Of a stretch of 64,000 nucleotides of DNA, positions 50,272 through 59,125 are shown in pieces. Source of the DNA: Klebsiella africana (GTDB taxonomy: Bacteria; Pseudomonadota; Gammaproteobacteria; Enterobacterales; Enterobacteriaceae); assembly GCF_020526085.1 (NCBI RefSeq), contig NZ_CP084874.1:1-64000 (forward strand), written 5' to 3'. The notes under the pieces were generated by a model. It ran no database searches. It worked only from the letters and a program-made list of their open reading frames with translations, and was not told where the DNA came from. Made by a program: the position numbers and the translations under genes. Position 1 is the stretch's first letter, and each line of letters opens with the position of its first letter.

Positions 50272-51642
50272 ATGAATCACACGAACGTTGTCGATGTGAA
50301 AGCGTGGATAGATACCCGCCCGGTCTCGCGCTTTCAATGGAACGTGCTGCTGCTCTGTTTCATCATCATTATGCTGGATGGGTATGACGCTGCGGTGATG
50401 GGCTTTGTCGCCCCGGCGCTCATCGAGGACTGGGGCATCAGCCGGGCTGAAATGGGGCCGATACTCGGGGCGGCCATGTTTGGCGTCGCCATTGGCGCCC
50501 TGGTGGCGGGCCCGCTTTCTGACCGCTACGGCCGAAAGCGAATTTTACTCTGGTCGGTGGCGCTGTTTGCGCTGTTCAGCCTGGCCGGCGCCGTGGCGCA
50601 AAGCCCGACGCAGCTGGCGCTGATGCGTTTTCTCACCGGCCTTGGACTTGGCGCGGTGATGCCCAACTGCGTTACGCTGGTGGCGGAATATATGCCGGAG
50701 CGGCGTAAAGGGGTGATGATCACCCTGATGTACAGCGGTTTTAACGTGGGTTCCGGCCTCGGCGGCTTTATCGCCGCCGGGTTGTTATCGCATTACAGCT
50801 GGCACTCGGCGCTGATTTTTGGCGGCGTGCTGCCGCTCGTGGTGCTCCCCTTTATGATCGTGATGTTGCCGGAGTCGGCGATGAACATGGTGGCGCGCCG
50901 ACTACCGGGCGAGCAGATCGCCAGGGCGCTTAACCGGCTTGGGGGCCAGTTTACGGCTGAAACCGTTTTCCAGCTCAATACACCGCCCATCACGCGGAGC
51001 AGCAAAGTGGCGCAGCTGTTCCGGCATGGCTATGCCCGCGGCACGGTAGCGCTGTGGTTAACCTATTTTATGGGGCTGTTCGTGATTTACCTGCTGAACG
51101 GCTGGCTGCCAACCATTCTCCGCTCCGGTGGGCTGTCGCTGCAGCAGGCGGCGATGATGACTGGCTTGTTCCAGCTCGGCGGCCCGTTGGGCGGGATCCT
51201 TGTCGGGATGCTGATGGATCGCGCTTCGGCGAAAGCGGTGATTGCGGCAACCTATTTCCTCGGCTGTTTGTGCCTGCTGTCACAGGGGTTGATGGATTTC
51301 GGTTCGGCGGCGCTGTCAGTGCTGATTTTTATCAGCGGGATGTGCATTAACGGCGCGCAGAACGGTCTGCAGGCCTATTCGCCAGCCTATTATCAAACCG
51401 AGATCCGCGCCACCGGGGTCAGCTGGATGCATGGTATCGGTCGTACCGGGGCTATTCTCAGCTCCACGCTGGGCGGGATGCTGATGCTGGCCGTGCCGGG
51501 ACATTCCGCGATCTTTCTGGTGCTTGCGCTGCCGGCCTGCCTGGCGGGGATCTGTATTTTGTTGCACCGTATGAATCACGCTAAGCCTCGACTCACAGAG
51601 GCAGAACTGGACGCTTTGTCACCCCCCCTGGAACACCGATAA
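50272..51642 (+). CDS. galT: Gallate/aromatic acid MFS transporter
   Basis: A 456-residue aromatic-acid:proton symporter (AAHS) of the PcaK/GalT type, 12 helices. The signature DGYDAAVMGFVAPAL in helix 1 and GPLSDRYGRKR between helices 2 and 3 are diagnostic. It lies 13 bp before gallate dioxygenase, which makes gallate the likely substrate; the name follows the Pseudomonas gal genes. A TGAGGAAG ribosome-binding site precedes the ATG. Confidence 0.85.
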   Translation: MNHTNVVDVKAWIDTRPVSRFQWNVLLLCFIIIMLDGYDAAVMGFVAPALIEDWGISRAEMGPILGAAMFGVAIGALVAGPLSDRYGRKRILLWSVALFALFSLAGAVAQSPTQLALMRFLTGLGLGAVMPNCVTLVAEYMPERRKGVMITLMYSGFNVGSGLGGFIAAGLLSHYSWHSALIFGGVLPLVVLPFMIVMLPESAMNMVARRLPGEQIARALNRLGGQFTAETVFQLNTPPITRSSKVAQLFRHGYARGTVALWLTYFMGLFVIYLLNGWLPTILRSGGLSLQQAAMMTGLFQLGGPLGGILVGMLMDRASAKAVIAATYFLGCLCLLSQGLMDFGSAALSVLIFISGMCINGAQNGLQAYSPAYYQTEIRATGVSWMHGIGRTGAILSSTLGGMLMLAVPGHSAIFLVLALPACLAGICILLHRMNHAKPRLTEAELDALSPPLEHR

Positions 51643-51655
51643 GTGGAGTTATCTG

Positions 51656-52918
51656 ATGGCTAACATTCTCGGCGGTATCGCCGTCTCTCATACCCCGACT
51701 ATCGGCTTCGCGGTCGATCATCATAAACAGCAGGACCCGGCGTGGGCGCCGATCTTCCAGAGCTTCGAACCGCTGCAGCGCTGGCTGGAGGAGAAAAAAC
51801 CGGATGCGCTGGTGTACATCTTTAATGACCATGTGACCGCCTTTTTCTTCGATCACTATTCGACTTTTACGCTGGGAATCGACAATCAATATGACGTTGC
51901 CGATGAGGGCGGCGGACCGCGTTGCCTGCCACCGGTCCAGGGCAACGCAGCGCTCTCAAGGCACATTGGCGCCAGCCTGATGGCCGATGAGTTTGATATG
52001 TCGTTCTTTATGGATAAAAAGCTCGACCACGGCCTTTTCTCGCCGCTTTCGGCGCTGTTGCCCTGGGATGAAGCGCAGGGGTGGCCGACGGCGGTGATCC
52101 CGTTACAGATCGGCGTGCTGCAATTTCCGGTACCAAGCGCGCGCCGTTGTTACAAACTCGGCCAGGCGCTGCGCCGGGCGATTGAAAGCTTCCCGGAAGA
52201 TATCAATGTGGCGATTGTCGCGACCGGCGGGCTCTCGCATCAGGTTCATGGCGAGCGCTGCGGATTTAATAATCCCGACTGGGATGCCCAGTTTGTTGAC
52301 ATGTTGGTTAATGACCCGGAAAAGCTCACCGAAATGACCCTTGGCGAATATGCCGAGCTGGGGGGGATGGAGGGGTCCGAAGTGATCATGTGGCTGGTGA
52401 TGCGCGGCGCGCTATCAGCCAATGTCACCGAAACCTGGCGCGACTATTACCTGCCGTCGATGACCGGTATCGCCACGCTGATCCTTGAGAACAATGCGCG
52501 CCTGCCCCCCGTTGATACCCTGACGCGCCATCGCCAGCATATGGTGCAGCAGCTGGCCGGGGTGGAGAAACTGCCGGGAACCTATCCTTTTACCCACGAG
52601 CGCAGTCTGAATGGTCTGCGGCTTAATCGTTTCCTGCATCGGTTGATTGAGCCTGCCTGGCGCGAACGTTTTCTACAGTCGCCTCAGTCGCTTTATGTCG
52701 AAGCCGGACTGAGTGAGAAGGAGCAGCAGTTGCTCAACGCGCGCGACTGGCGGGGGTTGATTCAGTATGGCGCCAGCTTCTTCCTGCTGGAGAAAATGGG
52801 CGCGGTGGTCGGCGTATCCAACCTGCATATTTACGCCGCGATGCGCGGGCAGACGCTGGAAGCGTTTCAGCAAACGCGCAATCAACAGGTCACCTACTCG
52901 GTGGCGGGGAAACGTTAA
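51656..52918 (+). CDS. galA: Gallate dioxygenase GalA
   Basis: GalA opens the gallate ring by extradiol cleavage with Fe(II), giving 4-oxalomesaconate. The 420-residue protein has the length of P. putida GalA and the same fusion. The N-terminal LigB-type catalytic domain (about 1-280) has likely iron ligands His12 in VSHTPTIG and His59 in FNDH. The C-terminal LigA-type domain covers about 300-400 (LNGLRLNRFLHRLIEPAWRE, WRGLIQYGASFFLLEKMGAV). It is co-transcribed with galT and overlaps the convergent galR by 4 bp. Confidence 0.93.
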   Translation: MANILGGIAVSHTPTIGFAVDHHKQQDPAWAPIFQSFEPLQRWLEEKKPDALVYIFNDHVTAFFFDHYSTFTLGIDNQYDVADEGGGPRCLPPVQGNAALSRHIGASLMADEFDMSFFMDKKLDHGLFSPLSALLPWDEAQGWPTAVIPLQIGVLQFPVPSARRCYKLGQALRRAIESFPEDINVAIVATGGLSHQVHGERCGFNNPDWDAQFVDMLVNDPEKLTEMTLGEYAELGGMEGSEVIMWLVMRGALSANVTETWRDYYLPSMTGIATLILENNARLPPVDTLTRHRQHMVQQLAGVEKLPGTYPFTHERSLNGLRLNRFLHRLIEPAWRERFLQSPQSLYVEAGLSEKEQQLLNARDWRGLIQYGASFFLLEKMGAVVGVSNLHIYAAMRGQTLEAFQQTRNQQVTYSVAGKR

Positions 52919-54141
52919 ACGGTCCCGTCCTGAACCTGCTGATAGATAAAACGCAACAGCGCCTGCGTCGCCGGAGAGTGCAGACTGCCGGCGCGAAACG
53001 TCAGCCCGATACGCCGGGTGGTATCGGGCAGGGGGACCGGCAACACGCTGAGTAGCCCATTGTCTGTCTCAAAACGCATCTGGCTGGCGGAGACCGCCGC
53101 CAGCATATCGGAGTCCTGCAGCAATCCTCGCACCATCGCCGCATCCCCGGTCTCCACCGTCGGCTGGGGCAGCGGCAGCCCCAGGGTGACAAACGCCTTA
53201 TCCAGTAAATGGCGCGCCGGCGCGTTGGCGCGCGGCAGCACCCATTGCGCGGTCGCCAGCTGGCTGCGCGGGTCTGGATGACGCAGCAGCGGGTGGTTAT
53301 TACGCAGTAAAATCAACATATCCTCTTCGAATAACGCTTCGCTACAGAGGTCCGGAAGATCTTCATCCTGGCGCAGGGCGCCGATAATAAAATCGATATT
53401 ACCTGCCCGCATATCGGCGACCAGCGACTCATACGGGCTTTCATTGGTCATAAGGGTGATGCCCGGGTGCTGGGCCAGAAAGGCGGCGATGGCGGTGGGC
53501 AGTAGCCGGGTCCGGCTCAGCGGCAGGGCGCCAATGCGCACGGTGCCCTCCAGCACCCCGCGACGGGCAGCGAGATCGCTCCAGATGTTTTCCAGCTCGT
53601 TGAGCGCTCTGCTCACCGGGGGATAGAGTAACTCCGCGGCGGGGGTGGGGCGCACCCCCTCTGGCGTCCGGCGAAACAGCGCCGAATCCGCCCCTTTCTC
53701 CAGGACCTTCAGCGCGGCACTGACCGCCGGCTGAGTGATCCCCAACTGTTGCGCGACGGTTTGGGTATGGTTGACGTGATAGAGCTGAATAAAAATGGCT
53801 AAGCGGCGGGTATTGAACAGCCAGCCAGCGTCCGCCAGCGGGCCGCTGCTGCGGGTATGGTGCTTCTGCAACAGCGCCGGGATGGCCTGCAGGTCGTCAA
53901 TCGCCCGCCGGGCGCGCGGCAGGATGCACTTGCCATACTCGGTGGCCACCATGCCGCTGTAATGGCGTTCGAACAGCGTGACGTTCAACGCGGCTTCAAG
54001 GTCGCGGATAGCCCGGGTTATCGCTGACTGCGTGCGGAATAAGTCATCGGCCGCGCGTGAGACGCTACCGCGCAGCGCGACCTGACAGAAAAAGCGCAGC
54101 TGCATGATATTTATAATTTTATCGTGCTTTCTTTTCAGCAT
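52915..54141 (-). CDS. galR: LysR-family regulator with tandem HTH domains (GalR-like)
   Basis: A 408-residue regulator, about 100 residues longer than a usual LTTR. It contains two LysR-type winged helix-turn-helix units: one at about 13-72 (LRFFCQVALRGSVSRAADDLFRTQSAITRAIRDLEAAL) and one at about 110-170 (AIFIQLYHVNHTQTVAQQLGITQPAVSAALKVLEKG). A single effector domain follows (about 190-400). It lies between galTA and galBCD, so it should control gallate use. Start at 54141 or the ATG at 54105 (MQLRFF) cannot be decided; neither has a good ribosome-binding site. Confidence 0.88.
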   Translation of the reverse strand: MLKRKHDKIINIMQLRFFCQVALRGSVSRAADDLFRTQSAITRAIRDLEAALNVTLFERHYSGMVATEYGKCILPRARRAIDDLQAIPALLQKHHTRSSGPLADAGWLFNTRRLAIFIQLYHVNHTQTVAQQLGITQPAVSAALKVLEKGADSALFRRTPEGVRPTPAAELLYPPVSRALNELENIWSDLAARRGVLEGTVRIGALPLSRTRLLPTAIAAFLAQHPGITLMTNESPYESLVADMRAGNIDFIIGALRQDEDLPDLCSEALFEEDMLILLRNNHPLLRHPDPRSQLATAQWVLPRANAPARHLLDKAFVTLGLPLPQPTVETGDAAMVRGLLQDSDMLAAVSASQMRFETDNGLLSVLPVPLPDTTRRIGLTFRAGSLHSPATQALLRFIYQQVQDGTV

Positions 54142-54178
54142 TGTTCGTCAGGCCTGAAACAGTGAGTGAGTCGACAAC

Positions 54179-54194
54179 ATAAATAAAAATCATA
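54179..54194 (+). promoter_or_regulatory. Shared 16-bp motif before galB
   Basis: ATAAATAAAAATCATA, the second copy of the motif upstream of galT, lies 75 bp before galB in the galR-galB divergent spacer. It is a candidate operator for both promoters here. Confidence 0.65.
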
Positions 54195-54268
54195 GCCTTC
54201 GCAAGTTAACGAATTACCTCCCCACGACGGGACATGACAAGCTGAAAAAAACAACAGAGGAAGCCATC

Positions 54269-55009
54269 ATGTCTCATCCGGTTAGCGAAAAAAGTGCCCT
54301 TGTCGTCAGCGCCCACTCGGCCGATTTCGTCTGGCGCGCGGGCGGTGCGATAGCGCTGCATGCCCTGCAGGGCTATCAGGTCCATGTGGTCTGTTTATCC
54401 TTTGGCGAGCGCGGCGAGTCCGCCAAACTGTGGCGTAAAGGCAATATGACCGAGGAGGCGGTGAAGCAGGTGCGTCGCGAAGAGGCGCAGGCCGCCGCCG
54501 AGATCCTGGGCGCCAGCGTCGAATTCTTTGATATCGGCGACTATCCGCTGCGCGCCGATAAAGAGACGCTATTTCGTCTGGCGGATGTGTATCGCCGTAT
54601 CCAGCCCCACTTTGTCCTGACGCACTCCCTGCACGATCCCTATAACTACGATCATCCGCTGGCCTCTCATCTGGCGCAGGAAGCGCGGATTATCGCCCAG
54701 GCAGAGGGCTATCGCCCTGGCGAGAAAATTGTCGCTGCTCCCCCGGTTTACTGTTTCGAACCGCACCAGCCGGAGCAGTGCAACTGGAAACCCGATGTGT
54801 TGCTGGACATCACCGCCGTCTGGGAGAAAAAGTATCAGGCCATTCAGTGTATGCAGGGCCAGGAGCATTTGTGGGAATACTACACCCGCGTGGCGCTGCA
54901 GCGCGGGGTGCAGGCCAAGCGCAATATCGGCATCACGGCCGCGCGCGATATCGTTCACGGCGAAGCCTTCCAGAGCATCTTCCCGCGCGTAACGGAGAAC
55001 CTGGCATGA
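54269..55009 (+). CDS. galB: 4-oxalomesaconate hydratase GalB
   Basis: GalB hydrates the enol form of 4-oxalomesaconate to 4-carboxy-4-hydroxy-2-oxoadipate. The 246-residue protein is a zinc-dependent PIG-L/LmbE-type hydratase, not a LigJ-type amidohydrolase. The zinc motif AHSAD (His16, Asp19) replaces the common AHPDD, and a later His pair lies in NYDHPLASH. The rest (CLSFGERGESAKLWRKGNMTEE) matches P. putida GalB. It is the first gene of galBCD; its stop overlaps galC (ATGA). Confidence 0.92.
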   Translation: MSHPVSEKSALVVSAHSADFVWRAGGAIALHALQGYQVHVVCLSFGERGESAKLWRKGNMTEEAVKQVRREEAQAAAEILGASVEFFDIGDYPLRADKETLFRLADVYRRIQPHFVLTHSLHDPYNYDHPLASHLAQEARIIAQAEGYRPGEKIVAAPPVYCFEPHQPEQCNWKPDVLLDITAVWEKKYQAIQCMQGQEHLWEYYTRVALQRGVQAKRNIGITAARDIVHGEAFQSIFPRVTENLA

Positions 55010-55719
55010 ACCTGTTAAATAAAAAAGGCCTTGTGATCCGCCATCTGCCGCGCCATGACGAGGCGGTTTTGCGCCGCTGTGAGGCGGCCGGGGTAGCGAC
55101 GCTCCATGAAGCCAGGGATCGTCAGGGGCTGATGGGGCCGGCAATCCGGCCGATTCAGCAGGGCGTCAGCCGGGCGGGCAACGCGGTAACCGTGCTGGTG
55201 ACGCCAGGCGACAACTGGATGTTTCATGTCGCGGTCGAGCAGTGCCGCGCCGGCGATATTCTGGTGGTGGCCCCGACCTCGCCGTGCGGCGATGGCTTCT
55301 TCGGCGATCTGCTGGCGACGTCTCTACAATCGCGCGGCGTGGTCGGTCTGGTGGGTGATATCGGCATTCGTGATTCGCAAACGTTGCGGGAGATGGGATT
55401 CGCCGTCTGGTCCCGTCAGGTTTATGCCCAGGGAACGGTGAAAGAGAGCCTCGGCTCGGTTAACGTCCCGGTGATTTGCGCAGGCCAGCTTGTGCAGCCG
55501 GGCGATGTCGTGGTGGCCGACGACGATGGCGTCGTGGTGCTGCCTCACGCGCAGGTCCGTGATGTGCTTGATAAAGCGGAAGCCCGCATGAGCAATGAGC
55601 TTGCGAAGCGTGAGCGGATGCGCCATGGCGAGCTGGGGCTGGATATTTACGCTATGCGCCCGCGCCTGGCGGAAAAGGGGCTGCGGTATTACGACCGCGC
55701 AGACGAGGTGGAGGAATAA
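55006..55719 (+). CDS. galC: 4-carboxy-4-hydroxy-2-oxoadipate aldolase GalC
   Basis: GalC splits 4-carboxy-4-hydroxy-2-oxoadipate into pyruvate and oxaloacetate, the end of gallate breakdown. The 237-residue class II aldolase is of the HMG/CHA (RraA-like) family, with GDILVVAPTSPCGDGFFGDLL and the metal/substrate motif VGDIGIRDSQTLREMGFAVW (Asp and Arg ligands). The ATG at 55006 overlaps galB; the frame opens earlier, inside galB, and is not used. Confidence 0.93.
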   Translation: MNLLNKKGLVIRHLPRHDEAVLRRCEAAGVATLHEARDRQGLMGPAIRPIQQGVSRAGNAVTVLVTPGDNWMFHVAVEQCRAGDILVVAPTSPCGDGFFGDLLATSLQSRGVVGLVGDIGIRDSQTLREMGFAVWSRQVYAQGTVKESLGSVNVPVICAGQLVQPGDVVVADDDGVVVLPHAQVRDVLDKAEARMSNELAKRERMRHGELGLDIYAMRPRLAEKGLRYYDRADEVEE

Positions 55720-56805
55720 ATGGCGCAACGCGGAATCCCCTGTTTATGGATGCGCGGCGGCACCTCTAAAGCGGCCTGTTTTCTGGCCGACGATCTGCCT
55801 GCCGATCCGGTGCAACGTGATGCGGTGCTGCTGGCGGTGATGGGCTCGCCTGACCCCCGGCAAATTGACGGGATTGGCGGCGCCGATCCGCTGACCAGTA
55901 AAGTGGCGATTATCCGCCGCTCCGCACGGCCTGACGCCGATGTGGACTATCTGTTTGCCCAGGTGAACGTGGCGGCGGCTACCGTGGATTACGGCCAAAA
56001 CTGCGGCAATATTCTCGCCGCCGTTGGCCCTTTCGCCATCGAGCGCGGTCTGGTTCGCCACGATGCGCCGCTCACTCGGGTGCGTATTTTTATGGAGAAC
56101 ACGGGGCAACTGGCGGTGGCAGAGATCCCCTGCGATGCCGACGGGGTCGACTACATCGGCGAAAGTCGTATCGATGGCGTGCCGGGCAGCGCCAGCCCGA
56201 TCCTGCTCCATTTTCTTGATGTCGCCGGCTCCAGCTGCGGGGCCTTGCTGCCGACCGGCCGGGTTCGTGACCGTTTTGACGGCGTTGAGGTGACCTGCAT
56301 CGATAACGGTATGCCGGTGATCTTGTTGCGCGCTTGCGACCTCGGTTGCACCGGCTATGAGACGCGCGAACAGCTGGATAATGACGACGCGCTGAAACGT
56401 CGCCTGGAGTCGATTCGCCTGCAGGCCGGACCGCTGATGCAGCTTGGCGACGTCAGCCAGCGCACGGTGCCCAAGATGACCCTGATCGCCGAGCCGCGAC
56501 ACGGCGGCGCCATCAGCAGCCGCACCTTTATCCCCCACCGCTGCCACGCGTCGATCGGCGTATTTGGCGCGGTGAGCGTGGCCAGCGCTTGTCTGCTCCC
56601 CGGCTCTGTCGCGCAGGGCATGGCGCAGGTGTCGCCTGGCGCTACGCCGCTGCTCAGCGTCGAGCATCCGACAGGCGAATTTAGCGTGACGCTTCAGCTT
56701 GATGCTGACGGCGCCTTGGCAGGCTGCGGCCTGTTACGCACGGCGCGACTGCTGTTTGCTGGCGAGGTTTTTATTCCGGCCCGTGTCTGGCCGCGTGAGG
56801 AGTGA
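55720..56805 (+). CDS. galD: 4-oxalomesaconate tautomerase GalD
   Basis: GalD converts the keto form of 4-oxalomesaconate to the enol form that GalB can hydrate. The 361-residue protein belongs to the PrpF/diaminopimelate-epimerase-like isomerase fold, with MRGGTSKAACF at the start, DYGQNCGNILAAVGPFAIE in the middle and FIPHRCHASIGVFGAVSVA in the second half. It follows galC with no gap and overlaps the next gene. Confidence 0.93.
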   Translation: MAQRGIPCLWMRGGTSKAACFLADDLPADPVQRDAVLLAVMGSPDPRQIDGIGGADPLTSKVAIIRRSARPDADVDYLFAQVNVAAATVDYGQNCGNILAAVGPFAIERGLVRHDAPLTRVRIFMENTGQLAVAEIPCDADGVDYIGESRIDGVPGSASPILLHFLDVAGSSCGALLPTGRVRDRFDGVEVTCIDNGMPVILLRACDLGCTGYETREQLDNDDALKRRLESIRLQAGPLMQLGDVSQRTVPKMTLIAEPRHGGAISSRTFIPHRCHASIGVFGAVSVASACLLPGSVAQGMAQVSPGATPLLSVEHPTGEFSVTLQLDADGALAGCGLLRTARLLFAGEVFIPARVWPREE

Positions 56806-56807
56806 TG

Positions 56808-57671
56808 ATGACAATCGCGTTTATTGGTTTTGGCGAGGCGGGTGGCATTCTGGCGGCGGATCTGGCCCGTGAGCATGTGGTGACCATGTGGGATTGCAAG
56901 CTCAATGGCCCGGCGCGAGAGGCAATGCTCAGGAAAGCCGGTGACTCGCGCGTTCAGGTGGGGAATTCGCTGGCGCAGGCGCTGGAGGGGGCTACGCTGG
57001 TTTTCTCTACTGTGACCGCGGGTGAGGCGCTAAAGGTGGCGCAGCAGGCCGCCGCGCTGCTGCAGCCGGGGCAATACTTCCTCGATCTCAATTCCGTGGC
57101 GCCGGAGACGAAACGGCAGGCCGCCGCTCATTTTCTGCCCGGCGCCTACATTGATGTCGCGGTGATGGCGCCGGTACCGCCCGCCCGATTGCAGACACCG
57201 TTATTGATCGGCGGGCCGCAGGCGGAGGCGATTGCGCCGCGTCTGCAGGGGCTGGGGCTGAATGCCCGCTACGGCGCCAGTACGGTGGGCCAGGTGTCGG
57301 CGATAAAAATGTGCCGCAGCGTGATGATCAAGGGTCTTGAAGCGCTCACCACAGAATGCCTGTTCGCGGCCCGTGAATACGGTGTCGAGGAGGAGGTGCT
57401 TAGCTCCTTGCATCATAGTTTCCCCTCTCTGGGCTGGACAGGCGCGTTCCCCGACTATCTGATCAGCCGGGTGGCGGAACATGGCATTCGGCGCAGCGAA
57501 GAGATGGAAGAGGTGGTGAAAACCCTGCGTGACGTGGGGAGCGCCGGGATAATGAGCGAGGCGATCGCGACAAGCCAGCGCCAGCTGCCGGAGCAGATGG
57601 CCGCCCGTAGCCTGAGCTACAGGCAGCTGACGCCGTTTGACTGGAAAACGCTGGTCGCGAGGCTGAAATAA
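56808..57671 (+). CDS. 6-phosphogluconate/HIBADH-like dehydrogenase with DUF1932 domain
   Basis: A 287-residue NAD(P)-dependent beta-hydroxyacid-dehydrogenase-like protein. The Rossmann motif is IAFIGFGEAGG at the N-terminus. A conserved Lys in SAIKMCRSVMIKGLEAL may be catalytic, and a C-terminal DUF1932 helical domain covers about 190-265. ATG at 56808 is chosen because AGGAG lies five bases before it; ATG 56805 overlaps the galD stop. It is the last gene of galBCD, so it probably acts on a gallate-pathway intermediate, but no such step is part of the known route. Confidence 0.85.
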   Translation: MTIAFIGFGEAGGILAADLAREHVVTMWDCKLNGPAREAMLRKAGDSRVQVGNSLAQALEGATLVFSTVTAGEALKVAQQAAALLQPGQYFLDLNSVAPETKRQAAAHFLPGAYIDVAVMAPVPPARLQTPLLIGGPQAEAIAPRLQGLGLNARYGASTVGQVSAIKMCRSVMIKGLEALTTECLFAAREYGVEEEVLSSLHHSFPSLGWTGAFPDYLISRVAEHGIRRSEEMEEVVKTLRDVGSAGIMSEAIATSQRQLPEQMAARSLSYRQLTPFDWKTLVARLK

Positions 57672-57674
57672 CCG

Positions 57675-57965
57675 CTATTTGGCCGGACAGACGATTTTGT
57701 CGATTGCGGCCTGGTAGCTTTTCTGGTTATTGCGCTCTTTCGCCAGCGTTGCTTCGCGGACCGCGTTCTTGTTACCGTCGGTCGCCAGCACTTTATTGGC
57801 AAAATCGTTATCGCTGAGGTGGCTTGCTGGCGCGCATTTTTCCTTCACCGCTTTGAGCACCTGCTGCTTTTGCTGCTCGAACTGCAGGCTTTGCAGCGGT
57901 GATTCGGCCCACGCCGACGTGGCGCTCAGGGCGGTGACCAGGCATACCATCCAACATGCTTTCAT
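57675..57965 (-). CDS. yicS: Small periplasmic protein YicS
   Basis: A 96-residue secreted protein with a signal peptide (1-20, MKACWMVCLVTALSATSAWA). The mature part is helical (SPLQSLQFEQQKQQVLKAVKEKC) with two cysteines, Cys44 and Cys93, that could form a disulfide. It resembles E. coli YicS; function is unknown. The ATG at 57965 follows AAGGAG with good spacing, deciding the start against the longer frame to 58025. It marks the right edge of the inserted catabolic region. Confidence 0.88.
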   Translation of the reverse strand: MKACWMVCLVTALSATSAWAESPLQSLQFEQQKQQVLKAVKEKCAPASHLSDNDFANKVLATDGNKNAVREATLAKERNNQKSYQAAIDKIVCPAK

Positions 57966-58071
57966 CAGGCTTCTCCTTCCGTAATCGCTCTCGTCAACTA
58001 TATGCGCAGGCGCGAAAACACGCAAATAGCGGACAGTTTAACTTGTTGAAAATGCAATTTTTATCGCCTGC

Positions 58072-58974
58072 TCAGGCGGCTCTCACCCGCCGCCGCGAGT
58101 CGATGGCGATCAGCACCACCGACGCGAGGATCAGCAGGGTGCCCAGCCAGTCCGGCAGTGTGAAGGTGATCCCCAGCAGCAGGAGCGACAGCAGGGCGCT
58201 GCTCAGCGGTTCGGCGCAGCTGAGGATCCCGGCTTTGGCGCCGCCAATCTTCTGCGCGCCGTTGAGATAGAGGCTGAAGGTCAGCGAGGTACCGATCACC
58301 ACCAGATAGAAAAAAGCTAACAGCAGGCTGCCGTTAACCACAAAATCGGTGCCCTGGCCGCCGTAAAACGGCAGCAGCATCGCGCCGCCGAACAGCATGC
58401 TCCAGCCGACGATGGGCAGCGTCCCGTAGCGGGCAATCAGCGTCGAAGGATAGGTGGTATAAAACGCGGCGGCAAACGCTGAGGCGATCCCCCAGAACAG
58501 CGCCGCAGGCGAAATCGACAGCGTCGTTGGGTTGCCGTGAGTCACCAGCAGAAAGGTGCCCGCCAGCGAGGTGCAGATAGCCCCCAGCACCAGCGGAGTG
58601 GGGCGCGCTTTGCGGGCGAGGGCGAACCAGGCGACGATGATCGTCGGCGACAGGAACTGCAGCACCGTGGCCGTGGCGGCATTGGATTTTTCAATGGTCA
58701 TCAGAAAGGTGAACTGCACGGTTAACGCGCCAAACAGCGAGAAAAACAGCAGGCTGAGGGCGTCGCGGCGGTTTTGCAGCACGCGGAAAATGCGGTCGCC
58801 GTGAACAAAGCCGAGCATCAGCAGGATCAGCCCGGCGAACAGCAGACGCGTCATGGTCAGAAACGGCGACGACATCTGGCTTTCCTGCATAATAAATTGC
58901 GCACACACCCCGGAACTGCCCCACAGCACGGCGGCAATCAGTACGTTCAGCATCCCTTTTTTGCTGGAGCCCAT
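58072..58974 (-). CDS. yicL: EamA-family inner-membrane transporter YicL
   Basis: A 300-residue drug/metabolite transporter with ten helices and two EamA repeats (about 8-140 and 150-290). Sequence such as [39 protein letters not shown] and [19 protein letters not shown] matches E. coli YicL. The start MGSSKKGML at 58974 is conserved; the frame extends to 59010. In E. coli nlpA separates it from yicS, but here only 106 bp does. The substrate is unknown. Confidence 0.93.
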   Translation of the reverse strand: MGSSKKGMLNVLIAAVLWGSSGVCAQFIMQESQMSSPFLTMTRLLFAGLILLMLGFVHGDRIFRVLQNRRDALSLLFFSLFGALTVQFTFLMTIEKSNAATATVLQFLSPTIIVAWFALARKARPTPLVLGAICTSLAGTFLLVTHGNPTTLSISPAALFWGIASAFAAAFYTTYPSTLIARYGTLPIVGWSMLFGGAMLLPFYGGQGTDFVVNGSLLLAFFYLVVIGTSLTFSLYLNGAQKIGGAKAGILSCAEPLSSALLSLLLLGITFTLPDWLGTLLILASVVLIAIDSRRRVRAA

Positions 58975-59077
58975 CTTTTCCTCAAGCGAAATATGACAAA
59001 GGGGAATCATAGCATGCGCGCGCCCGGGCGGCGGGGCAGGAAATGGTAGTCGGGCGCGGCGGCGTAACTATTTTGCA

Positions 59078-59108
59078 GGCCCGGTAAGGCGAACCCGCCG
59101 CCGGGCAT
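59078..59108. repeat. REP-like hairpin between yicL and murP
   Basis: GCCCGGTAAGGCGAACCCGC followed by CGCCGGGC forms a REP-like stem downstream of murP. Confidence 0.6.
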
Positions 59109-59125
59109 TAACCGATAGTCGCGTT

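Noticed and set aside
55744..56667. Long antisense ORF (about 307 codons) opposite galD
   Set aside because: Shadow of galD with His/Arg/Gln-rich composition and no motif.
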